From contig JALTKX010000208.1 of the NCBI GenBank assembly GCA_027006055.1, forward strand, positions 1 to 44,005: a stretch of DNA of 44,005 nt, read 5' to 3'. The stretch is from Calditrichia bacterium. Lineage in GTDB: Bacteria > Calditrichota > Calditrichia > Calditrichales > J004. The notes under the pieces are model-generated. The model had not been told where the DNA came from, searched no databases, and was given only the letters and a program-made list of their open reading frames with translations. A program made the position numbers and the translations under genes. This document shows, in pieces, positions 35,910 through 44,005 of the stretch; the first letter of the stretch is position 1, and each line of letters starts with the position of its first letter.

Positions 35910-36871
35910 TGGCACATTGGAACAGTGATCAGGTTGTAGGCGGAATAGAAGAACCGCGCTTTTTAATTGTGGGACCGGAATTAAGCCCGAACATATCTTT
36001 TGAGGATGACTTAACCGGCGTCTCCGGCAGTTCCGGGACACCGGCGCCGTATAGCCAGTTATTTGATACATCAACGCCCTTCATGGATTATGTGCTTAAG
36101 ATAGAGGACGGTGACAGTGCATCACAACAATATGCCGAAATAACCATTGAAACAGGGGAATCCATTGCCGAGAAGCGCTTTATTGTATTTGCCTATATCC
36201 GCAATGACGCGGACAGCGGGGATCAGGCCGTGTGGTGTACATTCCAGGGGATTACCGGTACGCATGAAAAACAATATATGGTGGACAGTACCTGGCGGCG
36301 TACCATCGTGCATGAGATTGTTGTTCCGGCCGGCGAGACGGGCACGCAATTGGTTTACCGCATCTATCCCTTTGGCAAATCGGAGGGGGATGCCGGTACA
36401 GGCGCGGTTCGCATAGACAATTTTCGATGCCGGAAGGTTTTGGCGGAGTATACTCTGCCTATACCTGATAGAAAAAAACAGACGGAATTTTTTCGTCTGT
36501 TAAAACAGGCAGAGCATGAATTGATTGATGGAACCCTGAAAACATATAAAAAGGGTTTTCGTTATTATTACGAATCCGGGTATGATAAATTGTCTGCGGC
36601 AAACGAATATGTACGGGCTGTTTTGGCCCGCACGGACGATGAAATACTCTTTTTCCCGCATAAAGACGCCTCCAGTTGTTACCTGGTAAAATGGGCGGAC
36701 GATCTGGAAAGACGTTGGGCTTTCGGTACGGCCGCTTTGGGACATGAAGCAGATGTGCAGCTTATCGGTCAGGAGGTTGTGCATGATATTACCGGTGAGA
36801 TTATCGATGAACTTAATACTTACAATTATGAAGAAGATGTGTATACCGGTGGCGGTGGAGCCACAATATAA
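35909..36871 (+). CDS. Tail protein with carbohydrate-binding-like N-terminal region
   Basis: 320 aa in tail module; GTG start. Confidence 0.5.
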   Translation: MAHWNSDQVVGGIEEPRFLIVGPELSPNISFEDDLTGVSGSSGTPAPYSQLFDTSTPFMDYVLKIEDGDSASQQYAEITIETGESIAEKRFIVFAYIRNDADSGDQAVWCTFQGITGTHEKQYMVDSTWRRTIVHEIVVPAGETGTQLVYRIYPFGKSEGDAGTGAVRIDNFRCRKVLAEYTLPIPDRKKQTEFFRLLKQAEHELIDGTLKTYKKGFRYYYESGYDKLSAANEYVRAVLARTDDEILFFPHKDASSCYLVKWADDLERRWAFGTAALGHEADVQLIGQEVVHDITGEIIDELNTYNYEEDVYTGGGGATI

Positions 36872-36884
36872 ACAAGGAGGTTAT

Positions 36885-39599
36885 ATGACTCGGATTATAA
36901 TGTTATTATTTATATGTTTGTCCCTGGCGTGGGCCCAGACAAGCACAACATTTACCCTGCCCCTGCGCTCCAAAACCACGGGGCAACTGGTGCCGGGCAA
37001 GGATGTAGACCTCTACCAAAGCGGGGTAAAAAAGTATGACCTGACGGAGACGAGTCCGGGTGTTTATAGTAATAGCGCGGTGGCAACGGGGAAATATGAC
37101 GTGTATGTCAACGGCAGCCCGCTTTCCGGCTGGCAAGGGGTGTGGCACGGTTCGGATAAGTTGACGAGTATGGAGGGGCATGCAAACAGCAGCGGACAAA
37201 TAGGTACGAGCGGAATACAAGATGGCGTGATTACCCTGGATAAACTCAGCTCAACCGTCCGGGCACAGTTAAACGGCAGTGGTCCGGTAAGGCCTCCGGA
37301 TGATAAAACGGTTGAATATAAAATATCTGGTACTGACACCACTGTTGGGATAAAAAACGAGTGGGACGGGAAAGTACGCATAGTTGATTATGTTAAAGGC
37401 GATGGCGTAACCGATGACACACAAGGTTTAAGAAATGCCTTAAAGAAAATGAGTATAAACGCGGAATTGGTAGGGGATAAAATAACCTGCCTTGTTTCGG
37501 ACACTTTATTCATAAAATATTCCGGGCTTTATCGTTTTAATGGCTTAAAAATTGTAGTGGACACATCAAAGTTTTTCCCGGATAATAATGATTTAAGCAA
37601 TGTAATTACGATTGATGCCAACACAGACAATGTTACGTTGTCAGGGCTTGAAATAGATGGGAAATATGGCACTAAACGTGGTATCTATGTAAAGGGCAAT
37701 AATGACAATATATTCATAGAGCATTGTACTTTGAGTGGAACAGGACAGGCAATCCGTTTTAATGGAGGAAGTAATCTTAATGTTTTATATAATACGATCA
37801 GTGATAACACAACCTTTAGCCTTGGCGCTTATTTTTTAACGGACGAAAGCGGCATTGACGGCGTAAACGTAATTGGGAATGTGATCGAATCCGCGCAGCC
37901 GATCTATTGTGGATCATTGGGGAATACCAACAACGCACGTAATGGGATTATCGAGGGCAATAAAATCAAATTTCCTGCTCCGTTAGTAGGGCTGGTCAAC
38001 ACAGAAGGAATAACCTGGACAGCTAACGGTCGCGTTACAATACGCTCTAACTGGGTTGGAGACTCTCTTATATCTACGTCCGGTTTTAACCTTGGTATAA
38101 GCGTCCAGGGTGATACCATGGGCCGGGGAGAGATAACAGTTGATGATAACAAGGTTTATTGGTCTCGAACGACACACCTGGAATTATATGACGCAACAAA
38201 AAGCAAAGTAACTAAAAATATTTTTTCTTCTGATAGCGCTAATATGGTTGTGCGCAATCCTGTTGATATGCTGGTATCAGGTAATACTTTTAGAGCCTCT
38301 CAGGTTAAACGAGTAGATTCTACGCCTACCGTGCGTCACGTTAATATAATTGGCTCTAAAAATCCTACGGGATTTAAGGTGAATCGTCCGATCGGGAAAA
38401 TAAGAATTGTAAACAATTCTTTTTATGGGGGAGAGACTGCCGTACATGTTACTCCTGACACCTTATTATCTTCTATTATTATCTCCAACAATGATGCGGA
38501 ATATATTGAGAGTTTTTTTCTGACTGCCGGTACGGGCAGGCAGTTTGACAACATAAACATTTCCGGGAATATAATAAAAAACCTTAAAAACACCATTTTC
38601 AAGACAGCCAATGGCGTTAAGTGGTTTACATTTGTCACAAATCAAGTTGAGTTTGATACGAGCGGGGTAGTTTCAACACCTTCTACCGCTGCCTTTGATT
38701 TTGCCGGTTTTAATCGTGCAATAATTGGTAATAATATTATCGATGGCGGTGGCAAGGACAGACTTTTTAAATCTACCGGTAGCATTAATTATGGTACTAT
38801 TACTTCTAATGTTTTTGAAAATTTTGGTTCTCGCGGATTAAGTGATGTTACAGGTGCTGTTGATACTTCCAACAATATCTGGACTTATGATCTTCCCGTA
38901 CAAACCAATATTGTTGGCTGGTGGGTATCGAACGATCTGAATAAGATCAATGGTGATTCTGTGATAACGTGGCCATCCCGTTTAGTCGTTAATCCGGCAT
39001 ACACTTATGTTGATAGCACGAATACGCGGCCTATCTATAAAACCAATGTTTTGAATGGTTTTCCTGCCGTTCATTTTGACGGTATTAATGATATTTTAAC
39101 GACAAAAACATCTATGTTTCATCAAACGACCCCAAAAACGGTGTTTGTTGTTATGAAAAACCAAGGAACAACAACGCAAGGTATAGTAGGAAATATGCGT
39201 CGTGGCGAGTCGGGTAATATACCATGGGGCCAAGGGCTTGAATTGCGTGCAACTGATACGCTTACAGTTGTTTCAACGGCGAACGGAGGATCTCCCGGAT
39301 TTTCGATTAAAACAGAGGTGACTGCTGACCCAATGCTAATTTCTGCCGTATTAAAAAATGCCGGAACTATATTAAGAGCTAATGGAGCACAGGTCGGGTC
39401 AAACACTACTGACAACTTGCAAGCATCATATAGTTATACAACAATAGGTGGTTCCGATCACAATGCTAAAGTTACTCCAGACCCAGGTAAATATTTTTCC
39501 GGGGATATACTTGAGATTGTTGTGTACAATGTTGAGCTAACAACACAGCAGATTTCTGACACGGAAAAGTACTTTAACGACAAGTATAAAATCTATTAG
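36885..39599 (+). CDS. Tail spike: pectate-lyase-like beta-helix with C-terminal LamG/ConA-like domain and N-terminal signal peptide
   Basis: Start MTRIIMLLFICLSLAWA|QTSTTF with SD AAGGAGG; 'DGVITLDKLSSTVRAQLNG' fibre repeat; 'DYVKGDGVTDDTQGLRNAL' tailspike motif; parallel beta-helix repeats. The ORF-track start 47 residues upstream is spurious. Confidence 0.8.
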   Translation: MTRIIMLLFICLSLAWAQTSTTFTLPLRSKTTGQLVPGKDVDLYQSGVKKYDLTETSPGVYSNSAVATGKYDVYVNGSPLSGWQGVWHGSDKLTSMEGHANSSGQIGTSGIQDGVITLDKLSSTVRAQLNGSGPVRPPDDKTVEYKISGTDTTVGIKNEWDGKVRIVDYVKGDGVTDDTQGLRNALKKMSINAELVGDKITCLVSDTLFIKYSGLYRFNGLKIVVDTSKFFPDNNDLSNVITIDANTDNVTLSGLEIDGKYGTKRGIYVKGNNDNIFIEHCTLSGTGQAIRFNGGSNLNVLYNTISDNTTFSLGAYFLTDESGIDGVNVIGNVIESAQPIYCGSLGNTNNARNGIIEGNKIKFPAPLVGLVNTEGITWTANGRVTIRSNWVGDSLISTSGFNLGISVQGDTMGRGEITVDDNKVYWSRTTHLELYDATKSKVTKNIFSSDSANMVVRNPVDMLVSGNTFRASQVKRVDSTPTVRHVNIIGSKNPTGFKVNRPIGKIRIVNNSFYGGETAVHVTPDTLLSSIIISNNDAEYIESFFLTAGTGRQFDNINISGNIIKNLKNTIFKTANGVKWFTFVTNQVEFDTSGVVSTPSTAAFDFAGFNRAIIGNNIIDGGGKDRLFKSTGSINYGTITSNVFENFGSRGLSDVTGAVDTSNNIWTYDLPVQTNIVGWWVSNDLNKINGDSVITWPSRLVVNPAYTYVDSTNTRPIYKTNVLNGFPAVHFDGINDILTTKTSMFHQTTPKTVFVVMKNQGTTTQGIVGNMRRGESGNIPWGQGLELRATDTLTVVSTANGGSPGFSIKTEVTADPMLISAVLKNAGTILRANGAQVGSNTTDNLQASYSYTTIGGSDHNAKVTPDPGKYFSGDILEIVVYNVELTTQQISDTEKYFNDKYKIY

Positions 39600-39607
39600 G
39601 AGGGCTT

Positions 39608-40363
39608 ATGCGCATTCTGATATTTATTTTGATGATCGTTTTTTTAACTTCCGCGCAATCGATTTCGTCTCATACGGTATTACTGTTACGTGCGGATCGT
39701 GGGATTGTAAAAGATGCTTCAAATAATGTTCAAGAGTGGCATGATCAATCCAAAAACGGAAACTATGTCCGACAGACAACGAGTGGTTATCGCCCAACTT
39801 TTCAAAATAATTCTTTACTGTTTGATGGTAGTGATGATTATTTAATGCATTGGGATAATGTTAATAATCTATTTGGCAACTTCGGAACATCTGATTTTAC
39901 AATCAGTGTTCGTTTTAGGCATACAGCAGCTAATACTTATGATCAACTTGTGAGTAAGGGTGCGCAGTTGGCCGGGTATTATGTTTTTGGTTTTTGGTCT
40001 AATGGCTCAAATATTTCTTTTGGTACCAATAGCACATATTTAACGACTTCAACTCTTATAAATACAACGGATTATTACACTGTAACGGTTGTTCGCTCCG
40101 GTGATGCAGGTCTTCTTTATATAGATGGTGACCTGGTATTTACAGACGCATCATATTTTACCGGGCAGAATATTAATAATACAAACCGTCGCTTTGTTGT
40201 TGGCGCCCGTGACGATGGCGCATCCCATCATTTTACCGGATTTATTACGGATGTAAGGGTTGACACGATTGCGGTAAATGGTGGAGTTATAAAGTCATAT
40301 GTAGGCTGGCTTAAACAAGGTCGACCAAAAAGATTAAAGTTTGCTGGGTACTCAAAGTTTTAA
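39608..40363 (+). CDS. LamG/concanavalin-like exported protein
   Basis: MRILIFILMIVFLTSA|QSISS; 'LLFDGSDDYLMHW', 'LLYIDGDLVFTD', 'GFITDVRV' typical LamG. Confidence 0.75.
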   Translation: MRILIFILMIVFLTSAQSISSHTVLLLRADRGIVKDASNNVQEWHDQSKNGNYVRQTTSGYRPTFQNNSLLFDGSDDYLMHWDNVNNLFGNFGTSDFTISVRFRHTAANTYDQLVSKGAQLAGYYVFGFWSNGSNISFGTNSTYLTTSTLINTTDYYTVTVVRSGDAGLLYIDGDLVFTDASYFTGQNINNTNRRFVVGARDDGASHHFTGFITDVRVDTIAVNGGVIKSYVGWLKQGRPKRLKFAGYSKF

Positions 40364-40456
40364 TTACTATAATATTATTATAGTGTGTATATTATTTTGA
40401 TTGGCTTTTATTATTGTGATTTTTTAACCAAATTATCGCGCGCGCTTTTAGTTTGA

Positions 40457-40483
40457 CCATCCAGGTCTCGGAGACCTGGATGG
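40457..40483. repeat. Palindromic repeat CCATCCAGGTCTC-G-GAGACCTGGATGG
   Basis: Perfect 13-bp arms; same family as 11302 and 11973. Confidence 0.85.
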
Positions 40484-40490
40484 TTGTTGG

Positions 40491-40526
40491 GACGCATTGA
40501 CTTAAAAAGTCGCACGGCCGTGCGTC
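40491..40526. repeat. Nested inverted repeats including the perfect 14-bp palindrome CGCACGGCCGTGCG
   Basis: GACGCA...TGCGTC enclosing GACTT-aaa-AAGTC and CGCACGGCCGTGCG. Confidence 0.6.
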
Positions 40527-40702
40527 TTTATGAACCTTTCAGCATTTGCACCGCCTGACGCCGCTCGGTTCCGGTATGGCTGGTATCAACTTTTCGAACG
40601 GGAGACTGGCAGATAGCCTAGCTCTCACATTCAGCCATAAAATGAGCAACAGCTTTCCGCCGTATCCCCCGCTTTGCGGTAAAGGCGGAAAAACCGCCGC
40701 CG

Positions 40703-43700
40703 CTATTTTACCAAAAGTATCTTCTCCGAAGAAACATTCTCCCCGGCGCGAATGCGATATATAAACAGACCCGAACTTACCTGCCGGCCCTGATCATTGC
40801 GGCCCCGCCATTGCCGCGCATGCCAACCCGCGCCCAGCTCACCGTCAAACAGGGTTTTTATCTTACGCCCGGCCACGGTATATATCTCTATGGTGACCGG
40901 CATGGCTTCCGGCAGGCCAAAGCGGATGGTCACTAAGGGATTGAAGGGATTGGGATAGGCTTTCTCCAGCACAAAGGTCGCCGGAATTTCCCCGCCCGGA
41001 CGAAAGTCTCCGCTTTGAACCTCTATGCTTTTCGAATAGTTCAGGCGACCGGCGTAGTCCACGTCCGCAAGACGGTAGCGGTAGCTTGTATTGGGCGCGA
41101 TATCACCGTCGCGAAAACGATAGCGTGTGGCCACGGATACCGAACCCCGGCCCCTTAACTCCCGCTGATCCTTATGATGGGCAATTTGCCGCCACTCCTG
41201 ATCCGGGTCATCCTTGCGATAAAGAATAAAACCCTGATTTTCCGTTTCGCTCTCCGTCTTCCACTCCAGCACAATCGCCTGCCGTTCAAAGGCGGCCGTA
41301 AACGCCGCCAGCGCCACGGGCAGGGAGTTATCCGCCGCCCCGCCGATGCCAAACTGGGAAAAACCGTCGCTTATGTTGGTCCACTCCACCACCGTACCGC
41401 TGCCCGCGTAGTTGTTGCTGCCCACGGCCGACCAGGGGCTGCTGCTATCGGCTCTTTTTAACAGCACCAGCGTGGAATAGTCGGAAATGCCCCCCATGCC
41501 CGCCAGATCCAGGGAAAGGCTGTAGATGCCATCCGCCGTCCCGGACAGAGCGTTCACCGTCCAGTATCTTTCCGGGGAAACATTTACCACCCCCGAGGGC
41601 AGGCTGCCCACCGTCCCCGGATCGCCGGCCGTTTTGATCGTTTCCAGGGTAAGCTGGCCGCTGTTGGCCGTGGTAAAGTTTATGGAGGCGTCCGTGTTGG
41701 CAAAAGTGTAGGATTCCGTGGAACCGGCTATATAGGTATGGAAGGCCTCGCCGCGAATCACCACATCATCGATGGCGATATCGCCCAGCCAGTCGCTGCC
41801 GGTAATGCCCCGGAAACGTATCTGCTGGGTCGTACCCGTGCTGTAGGCAGAAAGATCGATGGTGGCCACCTTCCAGTCGTTGCCATCCACGCTTTGCTGC
41901 CCGGAAAGCAGCAGCACATCCTTGTTCCAGACGCCGTTATCATACACATCCACATGCAGATCGCCCATATTGGCGCCGTACATATTGTACCAAAACTCCA
42001 TGTGCGCGTTATTCAGCGCGCTAAAATCAAACAAGGGCGAAAGCAGGGTAAAAAGCTTGCCGGGATAGTTGGGGCTGCTGGCCTCGGTATACAGATAATT
42101 TCCCGAACCGGAGGTATGATCGGCATTAGGCCCGGTATTGCTGGAAGGCGTCGTGCCGGAATTTACACTCCAGTCGGCGTCGTCATCGGTGGCGTTGCTC
42201 CAGTCGTTGCCGCTGCCGATGGTTGTAAAGCCGTCAAAATTTTCGCTGAAGGGAAAAGAAGTAACCTTGGTGGCCGTTTCGGTGGTGAACGACCAGATGG
42301 TGTTGCACCCGCCGGCAGTACCCTGATTGTTACGCGGCACCACCTGAATATAGTAGGTGGTATTGGATTGCAGGGAGGGGCCATAGCTGTTCGTCGGCAC
42401 ATTGGTGCCGTTTTCGATATTGGTCGGCGTGGTTACGCCGCCGCCATCGGTGCCAAAATATAGATCATAGCTGGTGGCGTCATAAACCCTTTCCCATTCG
42501 ATGGTGGTGGTCAGCGGCACATCGACGGCGCCGTCGGCGGGAGTGATCAGGTCCGCGGAACAACTGGCCGGCACGGCGCTGTATTCATCAATACCGCTGA
42601 TAATGACGGAAAAAGCCTGCGATCCGCCGCTCAGCGTGCCGGCATGGTTCACCGTCAGCGTATAGCTGCCCGCCGCCGGATCGGCAATATAAACCTGCTC
42701 CACGTTGTCCACGCTGTTTTTACCGCTATTGGTGGCCGCGGCGTTGGGATTGGCCACATCCAGCTTCCAGGGATAGTAACTTGTGCCGTTGCGGCTCAGG
42801 GTTACATCCAAATCATTAACCAGCATTGCATCCGTGGGGTCCAGGGCGTCGGCCACGGGAGTTCCCGGCAGGTCCGTCCACACCACGGTTACCTTAAGCG
42901 GACTGTTGCCCGAGGCGGTCAGCGTTCGGCTGTAACTTCCGCCATTGCTAAGGGTCAGTTCATCGATAACATTTTGCTTGCCGTCATCGCTGATCAGTTG
43001 CGCCGCCTCGCCGGTATTGAGCAGCCCCCAGCCATACTTATAGTCGGGGCCGGGATAGGCGCCCGCCTCATCCGCGGTATGAATGACCAGCGCCTTTAAG
43101 GTTGCCGAGCGCATGGAAGCGCCCGAATGCGTATCGCGGTAATGCTGTTGCAACAGGGCCATGGAGCCGGCGGCATTGGGCGAGGCCATGGAGGTGCCAC
43201 TTTTGGTGGTATAGGAGGTGTTGCCCGCGTTATCCGTGGAGTAGAGGGCGTCGCCATTGGCCGAAAGGTCGGGCTTGATGCGTCCGTCATCGCTGGGGCC
43301 CCAGGAGCTGAAGCTGGTAACGGCAACGCTGGAGGCATCCACATAGTTGAGCACATCGCCGACGGCGGCAATGGTAAGGGTATTCTTGGCCAGGCCCGCC
43401 CCGCGGATGGTATCAAAACCACCGTTATCATAGTTGTCGTCGTAATGGGTATCCGTGTAGGAGCCGCTGCCGTTATGACTGTGAGCCGTACCGGCGGCGG
43501 GCGCGGTATCGTTGCGGTCGTTACCGGCGGATTTTACGATGAGATAGTAAGGAGCATCCCAGGCGATCTGGTCCCAATCCTGGGATTGCGTGTCATAGAA
43601 CCCGAAATAGAAGGACTCATTCTGATCAACATTCACATCGCCGTACCAGTGCCAGCTTCCGCCGCTGTCCTGATACCAGCCGGTAATATATCCGTAACTA

Positions 43701-44005
43701 TGGTTGGATATCTCCATGCCCGCCGCGGCCTCCGTGGCCATCTCGGCGTTGTCGCTGTTCCAGTCAAAAGCCCTTAGTGTCGCCTCCCAGGCCATGCCCT
43801 TGGCGGCGGCGTCCACACCGGCGGCTATCATCGTACCGGCCACATGGGTAGAGTGGCTGCTGGTGGAAGAGGGCGTATCACCCTGGGTAACCCGGCCGCC
43901 AAACTCCTGGTGGCTGGTCAGCACCGCGCCTCCGTCCCATTCGCCAAGGGCGTTGTAGCCGTTACCCGTAAGGGAAAAACCCAGACCGCCGCCCGGCCAC
44001 ACCTT
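40703..44005 (-). CDS. Secreted S8 (subtilisin-like) peptidase with Fn3/MAM-like regions and C-terminal sorting domain; N-terminus beyond window
   Basis: 'HSTHVAGTM' (His), 'GTSMASPNAAGSMAL' (Ser); C-terminus 'AYPNPFNPLVTIRFGLPEAMPVTIEIYTVAGRKIKTL...SSGLFIYRIRAGENVSSEKILLVK'. Confidence 0.92.
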   Translation of the reverse strand, partial: KVWPGGGLGFSLTGNGYNALGEWDGGAVLTSHQEFGGRVTQGDTPSSTSSHSTHVAGTMIAAGVDAAAKGMAWEATLRAFDWNSDNAEMATEAAAGMEISNHSYGYITGWYQDSGGSWHWYGDVNVDQNESFYFGFYDTQSQDWDQIAWDAPYYLIVKSAGNDRNDTAPAAGTAHSHNGSGSYTDTHYDDNYDNGGFDTIRGAGLAKNTLTIAAVGDVLNYVDASSVAVTSFSSWGPSDDGRIKPDLSANGDALYSTDNAGNTSYTTKSGTSMASPNAAGSMALLQQHYRDTHSGASMRSATLKALVIHTADEAGAYPGPDYKYGWGLLNTGEAAQLISDDGKQNVIDELTLSNGGSYSRTLTASGNSPLKVTVVWTDLPGTPVADALDPTDAMLVNDLDVTLSRNGTSYYPWKLDVANPNAAATNSGKNSVDNVEQVYIADPAAGSYTLTVNHAGTLSGGSQAFSVIISGIDEYSAVPASCSADLITPADGAVDVPLTTTIEWERVYDATSYDLYFGTDGGGVTTPTNIENGTNVPTNSYGPSLQSNTTYYIQVVPRNNQGTAGGCNTIWSFTTETATKVTSFPFSENFDGFTTIGSGNDWSNATDDDADWSVNSGTTPSSNTGPNADHTSGSGNYLYTEASSPNYPGKLFTLLSPLFDFSALNNAHMEFWYNMYGANMGDLHVDVYDNGVWNKDVLLLSGQQSVDGNDWKVATIDLSAYSTGTTQQIRFRGITGSDWLGDIAIDDVVIRGEAFHTYIAGSTESYTFANTDASINFTTANSGQLTLETIKTAGDPGTVGSLPSGVVNVSPERYWTVNALSGTADGIYSLSLDLAGMGGISDYSTLVLLKRADSSSPWSAVGSNNYAGSGTVVEWTNISDGFSQFGIGGAADNSLPVALAAFTAAFERQAIVLEWKTESETENQGFILYRKDDPDQEWRQIAHHKDQRELRGRGSVSVATRYRFRDGDIAPNTSYRYRLADVDYAGRLNYSKSIEVQSGDFRPGGEIPATFVLEKAYPNPFNPLVTIRFGLPEAMPVTIEIYTVAGRKIKTLFDGELGAGWHARQWRGRNDQGRQVSSGLFIYRIRAGENVSSEKILLVK

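Larger units (their letters stand above)
1480..40460 (+). mobile_element. Mu-like transposable siphophage prophage (approximate extent)
   Basis: Repressor, MuA/MuB, GemA, Mu-type head module, siphovirus-type tail, endolysin, spike; bounded by a leftward terminator and a host peptidase gene. Exact ends unresolved. Confidence 0.8.

Noticed and set aside
27874-36871. Contractile (Mu-type myovirus) tail
   Set aside because: No sheath-like gene; tail tube, chaperone and tape measure fit a siphovirus-type tail.
36744-36884. 47-residue N-terminal extension of the spike ORF in the track
   Set aside because: Overlaps the end of the preceding tail gene in another frame; a good SD and signal peptide mark the start at 36885.
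40546-40764. 72-aa forward ORF beyond the phage right end
   Set aside because: Overlaps the end of the protease gene, no family resemblance, lies in repeat-rich intergenic DNA.
41738-43777. Forward ORFs (241, 151 and 216 aa) opposite the S8 protease
   Set aside because: Shadow ORFs of the strongly supported protease on the minus strand.
1-44005. CRISPR arrays, tRNAs, rRNAs, diversity-generating retroelements
   Set aside because: No regularly spaced repeats, no recognisable tRNA/rRNA and no reverse transcriptase seen in any frame.

Overview
The window holds a nearly complete Mu-like (DDE-transposase) prophage with a siphovirus-type, non-contractile tail. It runs from roughly 1.5 kb to 40.45 kb. 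On the right it sits next to a host gene for a secreted S8 (subtilisin-like) protease with a C-terminal YPNPFNP-type sorting domain, the kind common in Calditrichota, Ignavibacteria and Bacteroidota. On the left are a Dam-type methylase fragment and a Panacea/PemK-like toxin-antitoxin pair. Phage order is: leftward immunity/lysogenic-conversion operon (XRE repressor, lipoprotein, 2-TM protein); divergent early switch; small regulators; MuA-like transposase and MuB-like ATPase; early small genes including GemA; an AT-rich reverse-strand cargo island (second Panacea/PemK-like pair plus a membrane protein); terminator; holin-like gene, TerS/TerL, portal fused to MuF, protease with nested scaffold, decoration, major capsid; tail genes with a probable -1 frameshift; an Acb2/Tad1-like cyclic-nucleotide sponge; tape measure; GH108 endolysin; large tail proteins; spike. 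Most notable: (1) four late/structural-region proteins, including the tail spike, carry N-terminal Sec-type signal peptides; (2) a probable Acb2-like anti-CBASS protein; (3) two different Panacea toxin-antitoxin modules; (4) an inverted pair of identically spaced three-half-site ACTCC/GGAGT elements around an early gene; (5) a compact operator-promoter switch. All calls come from reading the sequence and recalled family knowledge. No database search was run.
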